A stretch of DNA of 64,000 nt from NCBI GenBank assembly GCA_030651305.1, contig JAUSCI010000033.1, positions 1 through 64,000 on the forward strand, written 5' to 3'. How positions within the stretch are numbered: the first letter of the stretch is position 1; every line of letters begins with the position of its first letter. The position numbers and the translations under genes were made by a program. Below are positions 24,649-34,900 of the stretch, piece after piece. The notes below the pieces were generated by a model. That model was given only the letters and a program-made list of their open reading frames with translations. It was not told the origin of the DNA and ran no database searches. The stretch is from Sulfuritalea sp. Its GTDB lineage: Bacteria; Pseudomonadota; Gammaproteobacteria; Burkholderiales; Rhodocyclaceae.

Positions 24649-25212
24649 TCAACGACTGCGCGCCGAGATTTCCGGCCACGCTTTTCTCAAGTAATAAATC
24701 ATCGACCACAGCGTCAGCACCGCGGCAACCCAGAGCGACCAGGTGCCGAGCAAATGGATATCGAGCGGTCCGATCGGCGCGTTCCACAGCAGCATGGGTA
24801 TTGCCGTCATTTGTGCAATCGTCTTCAGCTTTCCGATCAAGGAAACGGCGACGCTCCTCGCTGCGCCGATTCTTGCCATCCACTCGCGCAAGGCCGAAAT
24901 CGCGATCTCGCGGCCGATGATGATGAAAGCCAGCATGGCGTCGGCGCGATTCAATTCCACCAGCATCACCAGGGCGGCCGCCACCATCAGTTTGTCCGCC
25001 ACCGGATCGAGAAACTCGCCGAAGGCCGAGGTCTGATTCAGCTTGCGCGCCAGCCAGCCATCGATCCAGTCGGTGATGGCGGCAACCAGAAACGCGGCGG
25101 TGGCTATGAAGTTCCGCTCGACCGGACTCAGCGGCAGGTAGTACACGCCGACCACCAGCGGAATGAGGAGAATGCGTGCCCAGGTCAGCAGGTTCGGAAT
25201 ATTCAGCGGCAT
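24649..25212 (-). CDS. pgsA: CDP-diacylglycerol-glycerol-3-phosphate 3-phosphatidyltransferase
   Basis: 187 residues. It makes phosphatidylglycerol phosphate from CDP-diacylglycerol and glycerol 3-phosphate in the inner membrane. The CDP-alcohol phosphotransferase motif is complete: DWIDGWLARKLNQ (about 48-60) continuing to GEFLDPVADK, giving D-x2-DG-x2-AR-x8-G-x3-D-x3-D. Four or more membrane helices are predicted. The start ATG lies just after the uvrC stop codon (one base between). The uvrC-pgsA-tRNA order is conserved in many proteobacteria. Confidence 0.95.
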   Translation of the reverse strand: MPLNIPNLLTWARILLIPLVVGVYYLPLSPVERNFIATAAFLVAAITDWIDGWLARKLNQTSAFGEFLDPVADKLMVAAALVMLVELNRADAMLAFIIIGREIAISALREWMARIGAARSVAVSLIGKLKTIAQMTAIPMLLWNAPIGPLDIHLLGTWSLWVAAVLTLWSMIYYLRKAWPEISARSR

Positions 25213-25213
25213 G

Positions 25214-27052
25214 TCATTTCAATGTCTTGTGGATTTCTTCGGCCAGTCGGCGCGAGACGCCATCGACGCGACACAGGTCCTCGATCGTGGCCGCCTTCAC
25301 TCCGTCCAGTCCGCCAAACTGGGCCAGCAACTTCTTGCGCCGCGCCGGCCCGACACCGGCGACATCTTCCAGCTTTGAATGCCCGCGCGCCCTGGCGCGA
25401 CGCGCGCGATGGCCGACGATGGCAAAGCGATGCGCCTCGTCGCGAATTTCCTGAATCAGGTGGAAGCCGGGATGATCCATGCCCAATTGTAGCGGCACCT
25501 CATGCGGCCCGCTTGGCCCATGAACAAAGAGCGTTTCCAGTCCCGGCTTCCTGTCCTCGCCCTTGGCCACCCCGATACTGGCCAGATGGTCCAGCCCGAG
25601 TTCGGCAAAAACGTCGCGCGCGACGCGGTGCTGGCCCTTGCCGCCGTCGATCAGGACCAGGTCGGGTGCCACCGTCTCGCCGGTGGCCACCTTCTCGTAA
25701 CGCCGCGTCAGGGCCTGGCGCATCGCCGCATAGTCGTCCCCAGGCTGGATGCCCTCGATGTTGAAACGGCGGTAGTCGCCCTTCTTCATTGCGCCATCGA
25801 CGCAAACCACACAGGACGCCACGGTGCCTTCGCCCATGGTGTGACTGATGTCGAAACATTCGATGCGGCGCGGCGGCTCGGGCATGTCGAGCGCCTCCTG
25901 CAATGCCGCCAGACGTCCGCTGCTGCGAGTCTTTGCCTGCCAGCGGGCCTGGACCGCAAGACGCGCGTTGGTCATCGCCATCTCGACCCAGGCGCGCTCC
26001 ATTTCGTTCTTCGGCGGGCCGGCATGGATTCCTGCAGGCAGATCCTCGATCGGCCAGTCGCTCAATATCAATCGCGCCGGCGCCGGTTGCTCCACATAGT
26101 GCTGGACGACAAAAGCCGTCAGGCCCTCGGCAGCTTCGGCCTCAGCCGCCGCCACCGGAAAATAGGCGCGATCGCCCAGGTGCAGGCCGCCGCGCACCAT
26201 CGCCAGATTGACGCACAGACTGCCGCGCTCGACCACCGCGGCGATGATGTCGACATCGGCATCCCGGGTCGAACTGACATACTGGCGATGCAGCACGGCC
26301 TGCAGTGCCCTGATCTGGTCGCGCAAGGCAGCCGCTTCCTCGAAGCGGAGTTCTTTCGCTGCCGCCTCCATCTGCCCGCTCAAGCCATCGATTACTTCCG
26401 AGTGCCGGCCGCGCAGGAACATTTCCGCCAGCCGCACATCGGCCGCGTAGTCCGGCTTCGATATCAGGCCGACGCAGGGAGCCTTGCAGCGCTTGATCTG
26501 GTGCATCAGGCAGGGCCGCGAACGATGCGCGAAGACCGACTCTTCGCAAGTCCGTAGCAGAAAGCTTTTCTGGATCAATTGAATGCTCTCGCGCACCGCC
26601 AGACCGTTGGGAAAGGGTCCGAAGTACTGCGACTTCTTCTCGAAGGCGCCGCGATGGTAGAACAACCGCGGAAACTCGCCGCCGCCGTCTTTGCCACCGA
26701 TGCCGATGTAGGGATAGGACTTGTCGTCGCGAAACAGGATGTTGTACTTTGGCGCCAGTTTCTTGATCAGGGTGTTTTCCAGGATCAGCGCCTCAGCCTC
26801 GGAGCGCGTCGCCGTCACTTCCATCACGGCCACCTGCTGCAGCATCAGCGCAATGCGCGGGCTGTGGCCGGTCTTGTTGAAGTAGGACGAGACGCGCTTC
26901 TTCAGGTTCTTCGCCTTGCCGACATACAGGACCTTGCGCTCCGCGTCGAGCATGCGATAGACGCCCGGCGCGTCGGTCAGGGTCGCCAGAAAATCCTTTG
27001 AATCGAAAGTTGGCTTAGGCGGCGAGCTCGTCACGGATCTTGCGGAAGACAT
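25214..27052 (-). CDS. uvrC: Excinuclease ABC subunit C
   Basis: 612 residues, normal for the family. UvrC makes both incisions in nucleotide excision repair. The N-terminal GIY-YIG nuclease is GVYRMLDAERKVLYVGKA (about 30-47), and a UVR helical pair lies in the middle (AAAKELRFEEAAALRDQIRA). The C-terminal RNase H-like nuclease has ECFDISHTMGE and LVLIDGGKGQ. Helix-hairpin-helix motifs end the protein (DVAGVGPARRKKLL, LCRVDGVSRRLAEEI). The start overlaps the uracil-DNA glycosylase gene by 38 bases. Confidence 0.96.
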   Translation of the reverse strand: MSSARSVTSSPPKPTFDSKDFLATLTDAPGVYRMLDAERKVLYVGKAKNLKKRVSSYFNKTGHSPRIALMLQQVAVMEVTATRSEAEALILENTLIKKLAPKYNILFRDDKSYPYIGIGGKDGGGEFPRLFYHRGAFEKKSQYFGPFPNGLAVRESIQLIQKSFLLRTCEESVFAHRSRPCLMHQIKRCKAPCVGLISKPDYAADVRLAEMFLRGRHSEVIDGLSGQMEAAAKELRFEEAAALRDQIRALQAVLHRQYVSSTRDADVDIIAAVVERGSLCVNLAMVRGGLHLGDRAYFPVAAAEAEAAEGLTAFVVQHYVEQPAPARLILSDWPIEDLPAGIHAGPPKNEMERAWVEMAMTNARLAVQARWQAKTRSSGRLAALQEALDMPEPPRRIECFDISHTMGEGTVASCVVCVDGAMKKGDYRRFNIEGIQPGDDYAAMRQALTRRYEKVATGETVAPDLVLIDGGKGQHRVARDVFAELGLDHLASIGVAKGEDRKPGLETLFVHGPSGPHEVPLQLGMDHPGFHLIQEIRDEAHRFAIVGHRARRARARGHSKLEDVAGVGPARRKKLLAQFGGLDGVKAATIEDLCRVDGVSRRLAEEIHKTLK

Positions 27053-27644
27053 GCTGAAAGTCGGCGCTGGTGAGACGGCGGGTTTGCGTGTTGTAACGGC
27101 TGCAATGGTAACTGTCGATCAGGATGCGACCGTCGGGCAGGACGTGGCGAGCGGCATGGCCGAAGGCCAGCGCCGATTGCTTGAGGCCCAACGCCATCAG
27201 CACCGCCTTGTGCGCCACCAGGCCCAGTGCCAGGATCACCCGCACTTCGGGCGAGGCTTGCAACTCCGCCGCGAGATAGTGGTTGCAGGCCCTGATCTCG
27301 GTCGGCTCCGGCTTGTTTTCGGGCGGCAGGCACTTCACGGCATTGGTGATGCGGCAATCGGTCAACACCAAGCCGTCGTCGGCCGCCAGCGCTACCGGCT
27401 GCGAGCCGAAGCCGAAGGCGTGCAGGGTTTCATAGAGCAGGATGCCGGCATGGTCGCCCGTAAAAGGCCGTCCCGTGCGATTGGCGCCATGCATGCCGGG
27501 CGCCAGGCCGACGATCAGCAGCCGCGCCTGGCGGTCGCCGAAGGGCAACACCGGGCGGGCGTGGTAGTCCGGGTGACGTTCGCGCACCTCGGCAAGGAAA
27601 CCGGCCAGACGCGGGCAATCGGTACAGCGTAGGAGTTCGTTCAT
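27015..27644 (-). CDS. Type 5 uracil-DNA glycosylase (UDGb)
   Basis: 209 residues from the ATG at 27644; a longer start would overlap the divergent earP gene. LRCTDCPRLAGFLAEV near the N-terminus and the motif LLIVGLAPGMHGANRTGRPF are hallmarks of family 5 UDGs, which bind a 4Fe-4S cluster. The motif-2 equivalent is near the C-terminus (IDSYHCSRYNTQTRRL). It removes uracil and other deaminated bases from DNA. Its place next to uvrC suggests a small repair operon. Confidence 0.85.
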   Translation of the reverse strand: MNELLRCTDCPRLAGFLAEVRERHPDYHARPVLPFGDRQARLLIVGLAPGMHGANRTGRPFTGDHAGILLYETLHAFGFGSQPVALAADDGLVLTDCRITNAVKCLPPENKPEPTEIRACNHYLAAELQASPEVRVILALGLVAHKAVLMALGLKQSALAFGHAARHVLPDGRILIDSYHCSRYNTQTRRLTSADFQHVFRKIRDELAA

Positions 27645-27666
27645 TGAGCTAGGATACCGCCTCACC

Positions 27667-28719
27667 ATGATCAACAAACCAATTCACTGCGACATTTTCT
27701 GCGCCGTCGTCGACAACTTCGGCGATGCCGGCGTCTGCTGGCGCCTGGCCCGTCAATTGGCCGATGAACACGGCTGGCGGGTACGGCTGTGGATCGATGA
27801 TGTCGCTCCCTTGCGGCAACTCGTGCCGGATCATGCTGCCGGCCCGGTCGAGGTCCGCGTTTGGCCGGCGACTTGGCCCACCCCCTGGCTCGCCGTGGAT
27901 TGTGGCGATGTAGTCGTCGAAGCCTTCGCCTGCGCCGTGCCGTCAGCCTACGTCGAGGCCATGGCGTCCCGCACCCGCCCGCCCGTCTGGCTGAACCTTG
28001 AATACCTCTCGGCCGAAAGCTGGGTCGCCGGCTGTCACGGCTTGAGTTCGCCCAATCCAAGCCTGCCGCTGGTCAAGCACTTCTTTTTTCCCGGCTTCGT
28101 CCCCGGCACCGGCGGGCTGCTGCGCGAACGCAACTACGATGAGCGGCGCAAAGCCTTCGACGAAGCGGCCTTTCGCGACGAATTCGGCTTGCCGCAAGAA
28201 TCAACGCATGAATTGACGATTTCGCTGTTCAGCTACCCGAATCCGGCCCTGCCTGAACTGATGCGGGCCTGGGCCGCATCAAGCCAGCCGATTCGCCTGC
28301 TACGGCCGGGCAGCAGAGAAGCAACGCAGACAATCGGCAATCTGAGCGTGCATGCCCTGCCCTTTCTGCCGCAGTTCCGCTACGACGAACTGCTCTGGGC
28401 CTGCGATCTCAATTTTGTCCGTGGCGAAGATTCCTTCGTGCGCGCCCAATGGGCCGCCAAACCCTTCGTCTGGCACATCTATCCGCAAGCCGGGGATGCC
28501 CATCGGAAAAAGCTCGATGCCTTCTTGGTCATCCATCCGGCCGGAACGCAACTGAGGACCTTCTGGCAAGCCTGGAATGGCCAAGGCACAGCCGACTGGG
28601 CAGGTTTCGCCGCAAGGCTCCCGGACCTGAAAGCACCGATGCAGGCTTGGACAAAAACCCTCGCCGCCTGCCCGGATCTGGCCACCAGGCTTGTGCAGTT
28701 CTGCATTGAGCGGCTATAA
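27667..28719 (+). CDS. earP: EF-P arginine rhamnosyltransferase
   Basis: 350 residues. EarP transfers rhamnose from dTDP-L-rhamnose to Arg32 of EF-P. The N-terminal CAVVDNFGDAGVCWRLARQL signature (about 13-32) and the C-terminal donor-site segment CDLNFVRGEDSFVRAQWAAK, with HIYPQAGDAH, are typical of the family. The partner efp follows directly and encodes the required Arg32. The efp promoter overlaps the end of this gene. It is divergent from the UDG gene with only 22 bases between the start codons. Confidence 0.96.
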   Translation: MINKPIHCDIFCAVVDNFGDAGVCWRLARQLADEHGWRVRLWIDDVAPLRQLVPDHAAGPVEVRVWPATWPTPWLAVDCGDVVVEAFACAVPSAYVEAMASRTRPPVWLNLEYLSAESWVAGCHGLSSPNPSLPLVKHFFFPGFVPGTGGLLRERNYDERRKAFDEAAFRDEFGLPQESTHELTISLFSYPNPALPELMRAWAASSQPIRLLRPGSREATQTIGNLSVHALPFLPQFRYDELLWACDLNFVRGEDSFVRAQWAAKPFVWHIYPQAGDAHRKKLDAFLVIHPAGTQLRTFWQAWNGQGTADWAGFAARLPDLKAPMQAWTKTLAACPDLATRLVQFCIERL

Positions 28720-28720
28720 T
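28691..28720 (+). promoter_or_regulatory. Candidate sigma-70 promoter of efp
   Basis: TTGTGC (28691-28696), an 18-base spacer and a perfect TATAAT (28715-28720) lie at the 3' end of earP, about 36 bases before the efp start. This would let efp be transcribed much more than earP. Confidence 0.6.
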
Positions 28721-28756
28721 GTTGGGTTCTAAAATTCAGCCGCAGGAAGCATAGCC

Positions 28757-29317
28757 ATGAAAATCGCCCAGGAACTCCGTGCCGGCAACGTCGTATTGGT
28801 CGGCAACGACCCGCTCGTCGTGCAAAAAGCCGAATACAACAAAGGCGGCCGCAGCTCTGCGGTGGTCAAGTTCAAGTTCAAGAATCTGCTCACCGGCGCC
28901 GCATCGGAGTCCATCTACAAGGCCGACGACAAGTTCGAGCAGGTGGTGCCCGAGCGCAAGGAATGCACCTATTCCTATTTTGCCGATCCCATGTACGTGT
29001 TCATGGATGCCGAGTACAACCAGTACGAAGTCGAAGGCGAGAACATGGTCGATGCGGTGAATTACCTTGAGGACGGCATGCCCGTCGAAGTGGTTTTTTA
29101 CGACGGCAAGGCGATCTCCGTCGAAATGCCCAACAGTGTCGTGCGCGAAGTGATCTACACCGAGCCCGCCGTAAAGGGCGACACCTCCGGCAAGGTCATG
29201 AAGCCGGCCAAGCTCAGCACCGGGATGACGCTCCCCGTGCCGCTGTTCGTCGAGATCGGCAACCGGATCGAAATCGACACACGCACCGGCGAGTATCGCA
29301 ACCGCGTCATCAAGTAA
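28757..29317 (+). CDS. efp: Translation elongation factor P
   Basis: 186 residues, the full family length. EF-P binds the ribosome E site and rescues stalling at polyproline. The tip of the KOW-like domain I reads [12 protein letters not shown] with Arg at position 32, the form modified by EarP. Two OB domains follow, ending [10 protein letters not shown]. The ribosome site is AGGA about 10 bases upstream. A strong hairpin terminator follows. Confidence 0.98.
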   Translation: MKIAQELRAGNVVLVGNDPLVVQKAEYNKGGRSSAVVKFKFKNLLTGAASESIYKADDKFEQVVPERKECTYSYFADPMYVFMDAEYNQYEVEGENMVDAVNYLEDGMPVEVVFYDGKAISVEMPNSVVREVIYTEPAVKGDTSGKVMKPAKLSTGMTLPVPLFVEIGNRIEIDTRTGEYRNRVIK

Positions 29318-29342
29318 TAGCGTTTCCGCCAGTCGGGCGACA

Positions 29343-29373
29343 CAACGGGCAGCCTGGCTGCCCGTTGTTGTTT
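29343..29373 (+). terminator. Rho-independent terminator of efp
   Basis: CAACGGGCAGC and GCTGCCCGTTG pair perfectly over 11 bases around a CTG loop and are followed by TTGTTT. It separates efp from the convergent amidohydrolase gene. Confidence 0.9.
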
Positions 29374-30546
29374 CTAGGCCAGCGCCCGCTCCGCCAAACG
29401 CACCCAGTAGCGGATGCCGGTGGCGATGATCTCGTCATTGAAGTCGTAATGCGGGCTGTGCAGCATGCAGCCGCCCTCCCCCGGGCCGTTGCCCAGCCAG
29501 ACATAGCAGGCGGGCACCACCCGTGCCAGGTAGGCAAAATCCTCGGCGCCCATGCTCGGCGACAGCCCGGTCAGCACCTGCGCCTTACCCGCCGCATCTG
29601 ACACCACTGCGCGCGCCACTTCGCGTGCGATGAAACTGGGCTCGGGGGCATTGACGGTCGGCGGATAGCCGCGCTCGTAGCGCAGGTCGATGCTCACCCG
29701 GTAGGTCGCCTCGATACCGCTGCAGATGCGTCGCAAACCCTGTTCAAGGTCATCCTGCAACTCGGCATTGAGCGAACGCACGGTGCCGCCGAGCAAGGCC
29801 GTCTCGGGCAGCACGTTGTCCGCGTGGCCGGCATGAAAGCGCGTCACGCTGATTACCGCCGCGGCCAGCGGGTCGGTGTTGCGCGAGACCAGCGACTGCA
29901 CGGCCTGCACCAGCGCACTGCCGGCCAGCACCGCATCCACCGCCTGATGCGGCATCGCGGCGTGGCCGCCGCGTCCGGTGATGACTATTTCAAAGGAATC
30001 CGTGCCCGCCATCACCGGCCCTTCGGTAACGCCGAAGCTGCCGACCGGCATGCCCGGCCAGTTGTGCAGGCCGAACACCATGTCCATCGGGAAGCGTTCG
30101 AACAGTCCTTCCTCGACCATCTCCCGGCCGCCTCCTTCGTGCTCCTCGGCCGGCTGGAAGATGAAATACACGGTACCGTTGAAATTGCGCAGCCGGCTCA
30201 AGGCCTCTGCGGCGCCGAGCAGCATCGCGGTATGACCGTCGTGACCGCAGGCGTGCATCTTTCCCTCATGCGTCGAATGATGCGGAAATGCGTTCAGCTC
30301 GGACAGCGGCAGAGCGTCCATGTCGGCGCGCAGGCCGATCGCGCGCGAACTGGTGCCCAGCCTGAGCTTCGCCACGACACCGGTGCGCGCGATGCCGCGA
30401 TGGACTTCCAGGCCGAGGCCGTCGAGATAAGCCGCCACCTTCGCCGCGGTGCGGTTCTCGTTGAAAGCCAGTTCCGGATGAGCGTGGATGTCGCGGCGCA
30501 GCGCGGCGATCTTCAATGTCAGGGTCGGCAGCAGTTCATTGATCAT
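29374..30546 (-). CDS. M20-family amidohydrolase (hippurate/N-acyl-amino-acid hydrolase type)
   Basis: 390 residues from the ATG at 30546; a TTG at 30600 is less likely. The di-metal site is visible: HACGHDGHTAMLLG (about 99-112) and QPAEEHEGGGREMVEEGLF (about 134-152). GLHNWPGMPVGSFG and GRGGHAAMPHQAVD mark the M20D subfamily that cleaves N-acyl amino acids such as hippurate or indole-acetyl-amino acids. It has no signal peptide and should be cytoplasmic. It is convergent with efp and divergent from dinB. Confidence 0.88.
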   Translation of the reverse strand: MINELLPTLTLKIAALRRDIHAHPELAFNENRTAAKVAAYLDGLGLEVHRGIARTGVVAKLRLGTSSRAIGLRADMDALPLSELNAFPHHSTHEGKMHACGHDGHTAMLLGAAEALSRLRNFNGTVYFIFQPAEEHEGGGREMVEEGLFERFPMDMVFGLHNWPGMPVGSFGVTEGPVMAGTDSFEIVITGRGGHAAMPHQAVDAVLAGSALVQAVQSLVSRNTDPLAAAVISVTRFHAGHADNVLPETALLGGTVRSLNAELQDDLEQGLRRICSGIEATYRVSIDLRYERGYPPTVNAPEPSFIAREVARAVVSDAAGKAQVLTGLSPSMGAEDFAYLARVVPACYVWLGNGPGEGGCMLHSPHYDFNDEIIATGIRYWVRLAERALA

Positions 30547-30650
30547 GGCGGCATCACCGTGTCGGTTGCGGTACTCATTGTCCGGGCAATCGTAGCGCAA
30601 ACCGGGGCAGCGTTAGTGAACTCTGCGTTTTACGGTATCGTCGCGTCTCG

Positions 30651-31817
30651 ATGAACACACTTCCTCGCCGGATCGCCCATCTGGACATGGACGCCTTCTA
30701 CGCGTCGGTCGAACTGTTGCGCTACCCCGAATTGCGCGGCCAGCCGGTGGTGATCGGCGGTCGCAGCATCCACCAGCCCGAAGTGCTGGCGGACGGCAGC
30801 CGCCGCTATGCCCGGCTGCGCGACTATGTCGGGCGCGGCGTCATCACCACCTCCACCTACGAAGCGCGCGCTCTCGGCGTGTTCTCCGGCATGGGCGTGA
30901 TGAAGGCGGCAAAACTGGCGCCCGAAGCCATCCTGCTGCCCATCGACTTCGACGCCTATCGGCATTACTCGCGCCGCTTCAAGGCCGCCGTCGCGGCGGT
31001 CGCGCCGCGGATCGAGGACCGCGGCATCGATGAAGTCTACATCGACCTGACGGACCTCCCCGACGATACGCTGACCCTCGCGCGCCGCATCAAGCAGGCC
31101 GTGAAGGACGCCACCGGACTTTCCTGCTCGATCGGCATCAGCCCCAACAAGCTGCTGTCGAAGATCTGCTCCGACCTTGAAAAGCCCGACGGCCTGACTC
31201 TCCTCGACGGGAACGAAATTCCAATGCGCATCTGGCCTCTGCCGGTGCGCAAGATCAACGGCATCGGCCCCAAGGCCAGCGAAAAGCTCGCAGCGCTGGG
31301 AATTGCCACCATCGGCGAGTTGGCCATCGCGGAGCCGGGATTGCTGCAAGACAACTTCGGCCGCGGCTATGCCGAATGGCTGCACGCGGCGGCGCAAGGG
31401 ATCGACGAACGGCCCGTGGTAACTCATTCCGAACCGAAATCGATCAGCCGCGAAACCACCTTCGAGCGCGACCTCCACCCGCGCCGCGACCGCACCATCC
31501 TGTCCGAAGTTTTCACCGCGCTATGCAACCAGGTCGCGGCCGATCTTCAGCGCAAGGGCTACCTCGGCCGCACCATCGGCATCAAGCTGCGCTTCGAAGA
31601 TTTTCGCACCGTAACGCGCGACCTGACGCTGCCGGATCCCACGGCCGACCCGACTGTCATCCGCCGCTCCGCCGGCGAGTGTCTGCGCCGCGTACCGCTG
31701 GAGCAGAAGCTGCGTCTGCTCGGCGTCCGCGCCAGCGCCCTGTCATCGAGCAATACAACGCCAGTGATGATCGAATCGCCGCAAGGCGAACTGCTACTGT
31801 TTTCACCCGCCCGCTGA
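30651..31817 (+). CDS. dinB: DNA polymerase IV (Y-family)
   Basis: 388 residues. Y-family motifs are present: [13 protein letters not shown] (metal Asp) and [13 protein letters not shown] (the catalytic Asp-Glu pair). A thumb helix-hairpin-helix follows ([18 protein letters not shown]), then the little-finger domain. After VVIGG there is an insert (residues about 38-60, [20 protein letters not shown]) found in a betaproteobacterial DinB subgroup. It makes translesion synthesis possible after DNA damage. No clear LexA box was seen upstream. Confidence 0.93.
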   Translation: MNTLPRRIAHLDMDAFYASVELLRYPELRGQPVVIGGRSIHQPEVLADGSRRYARLRDYVGRGVITTSTYEARALGVFSGMGVMKAAKLAPEAILLPIDFDAYRHYSRRFKAAVAAVAPRIEDRGIDEVYIDLTDLPDDTLTLARRIKQAVKDATGLSCSIGISPNKLLSKICSDLEKPDGLTLLDGNEIPMRIWPLPVRKINGIGPKASEKLAALGIATIGELAIAEPGLLQDNFGRGYAEWLHAAAQGIDERPVVTHSEPKSISRETTFERDLHPRRDRTILSEVFTALCNQVAADLQRKGYLGRTIGIKLRFEDFRTVTRDLTLPDPTADPTVIRRSAGECLRRVPLEQKLRLLGVRASALSSSNTTPVMIESPQGELLLFSPAR

Positions 31818-31906
31818 CGGCGACTTCAGGTTTTTCCAGCACCAAAGACCACAATTCTGAAGGGGGAGTAACATTCGCCTGGTCAGGATTCCGGGATGAC
31901 CCGCCG

Positions 31907-34900
31907 ATGCCAACAGCCGCACCCTCTGCAGCGACAAAGCGTCCGAATTCATTTCGCTGCGACCTGTGGCCGGCCTGGGTCGCCCTCGTTTGTTCCCTTT
32001 TGCTGACCTTCGTCGCCTGGCGCAACAGCCAGCAGGATTTCGAACACCAGTTGCGCCTCGAATTCGATGCCGAAGTGGCCCAACTGCGGACCGATCTCAA
32101 TATCCACATTGCCGGCTATACCCGGACTTTGCGCGCCGCCGCCGCGATGTTTGCCGCCAGCGAAAATGTGACGCGCGCGGAATGGCGTGACTATGTCGCA
32201 GTACTCAGGCTGGAACGCGACTATCCCGCGATGCAGGCGGTGGCCTTTGCCCGTGCCGTGAGCGATGCCGAACTCGCGACGCTGGTCAGCGAGGTACGCG
32301 AGAGCGGCGTGGCCGACTTCGCCATGCGCCCGCCGGGCCGCCGTGATCGCTATGTCATCAATGTTTTTGCAGAACCCTATAGCGGACTGAACATCAAGGC
32401 GCTTGGCTATGACATGTGGCAGGATGCAGACCGTCGCGAGACCATGCAAAGGGCTCGCGACAGCGGTGAACCGATGATTACCCGCAGGATCACGCTCAAG
32501 GTCGACGAGCAAGGCAATCCGGCGCCGGCGTTCATCATGTACCTCCCGGTTTCAGCAAAGTCAGGCCGTGAGCCTTACGGCTACGTGCTCAGTCCGGTGC
32601 GCATTCCGGTCCTGATGGAGGCGCTCTTCAAGCAAAGCCCCCGCCTCGTCTCGCTCAGCATTCATGACGGCACCGAACCTCGCCCGGAAAGCCTTTTCTA
32701 TAGCGGAGCTACCAAAGACAGCCCGGTGGCCGCGCGATTCATTCACAGCGAAACCGCGATCGTTGGCGGACGACCGTGGACGCTGACCTACGCCAGTCGG
32801 CCGGAGCTTGAAGCGCACAGTGACGCGACGCGCCCGGCGCAGGTACTGGCGCTGGGGCTGTTCGCCAGCATGCTGATGTTCGGCATTGCCTGGTCGCTGG
32901 CCACCACCCGCGCCCGCGCCTTGCGCCTGGCGCACGACATGACCGGCTCGCTGCGCGAGAGCGAAGCCCGGTTCAGGGTACTGGTGGAACAGGCGCCCGA
33001 TGCCATTACGGTGTACGACATGGATCTGGGTCGTTTCGTCGAAGTCAATGCCCAGGCAGAAAAACTGTTCGAGTGCAGCCGCGAGGAACTGCTGAAATCA
33101 AGCCCGGAGAACTTCTATCCGCCGGGCATGGTCGAGGGCAAGACCATCGCGGAACAGGTGCAGGAATTGTGCACGCGGGTGCTGGCCGGAGAGCATATCC
33201 TCATTGAACGTACGGTCCACAGCGCGCAGGGCCGAAGCTTGCGTTGCGAAGTGCGGCTGGCGTGGCTGCCTTCAGCCAATCGTCGGCTGATTCGCAGCAG
33301 CTTGACCGACATCACCGAGCGCAAGCGAGCGGAAAAGTACGAACAATTTCGCAACCATGTTCTGGAATTGCTGGCGGGAGATGCGCCGCTCTCCGGCATT
33401 CTTGAAGCCATTGTGCAGGGCGTGGAGCAGCTCAATCCCGGGATGCTTTGCAGCATCCTCCTGCTCGACGGTGAAGGCAGACGCCTTGGCAATGGCGTGG
33501 CGCCCAGCCTGCCGGATTTCTATAACTCGGCGATCGACGGTCTTGAAATCGGCATGGGTGTCGGCTCCTGCGGAACTGCCGCTTTCACCGGCGACCGCGT
33601 CTTCGTTGACGACATAGCGACTCATCCCTACTGGACTTCCTACAAGGAACTGGCGGCCAGCGCCGGACTGGGCGCGTGCTGGTCGCAACCTGTCCGCTCC
33701 TCATCGGGTCAGACGCTGGGCACGTTTGCCATCTATCGTCAGGAAGCGCACGCGCTGGTGGAGTCCGACGTCGCCATCATGGAGAAAACCGCCAGCCTGG
33801 TCAGCATAGCCATTGAAAAGAGCGTTGCCGCGGAAAAGCTGCTGCGACAGAACAACATGCTCACTGCCATCATCGAGAACTTTCCCGGCGGCATCTCGGT
33901 GGTCGATGCCAACTTGCACGTCGTGGCTCACAACGCCTTGTTTGCCGAGTTGCTGGAACTTCCCGCAGCGCTGTTTGCCAAACCCGATCTGCAGTTCGAG
34001 GACTTCATTCGCTACAACGCGGAACGGGGCGAATACGGGCCGGGCGATCCCGAACAGCAGATTGCGGCGGCTGTGGGCCGCGCCCGCAACTTCCAGGCAC
34101 ACAGAATCGAACGCGTTCGCCCCAACGGAACGGCCCTTGAGATTCGCGGCATGCCACTGCCCGCCGGCGGTTTTGTCAGCATCTACATCGACATCACCGA
34201 ACGCAAGCGGGCCGAAGACCAAATCAGGGCACTCAATGCCAGCCTCGAAGAACGGGTTCGTCAGCGCACCACCGATCTCAACGCAGCAAACCAGTCGCTT
34301 ACCCAGGCGAAGTTCCAGGCCGAAGCCGCCAACGTCGCCAAGAGTGCCTTCTTGGCCAACATGAGCCACGAAATCCGCACCCCGATGAACGGCATCCTCG
34401 GCATGGCCAGCATCCTGCGGCGGGAGGGGGTGACGCCCCAGCAGGCAGAACGCCTCGACACCATCGACACATCCGCCAAACACCTGCTGGCCATCATCAG
34501 CGACATCCTCGACATCTCCAAGATCGAAGCCGGAAAGTTTGTGCTCGACGAAGCACCGGTCACCGCCAGCAGCCTGCTGAAAAATGTCGTCGCCATCATC
34601 GCCGAACGCTGCAAGGCCAAGGGCATCCTGCTGCTGGTCAAAACCGAGCCCTTGCCGCCCAACCTGACCGGCGATCCGACGCGACTGCAACAGGCGATGC
34701 TCAACTACACCAGCAACGCCATCAAGTTCACCGAGACCGGCGCCGTGACACTGCGCATTCGCCAGCAGGAAGAGACCGCCGAATCGGTCATGGTGCGCTT
34801 TGAAGTGACGGATACCGGCATCGGCATTCCGCCCGAAGCCATGCCCCGGCTCTTCAGCGCCTTCGAGCAGGCCGACAATTCGATGACGCGCAAGTATGGC

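Noticed and set aside
31376-31906. N-terminal extension of the first hybrid kinase
   Set aside because: It lies inside dinB in another frame and is rich in Arg/Pro; the ATG at 31907 leads directly to the membrane helix.
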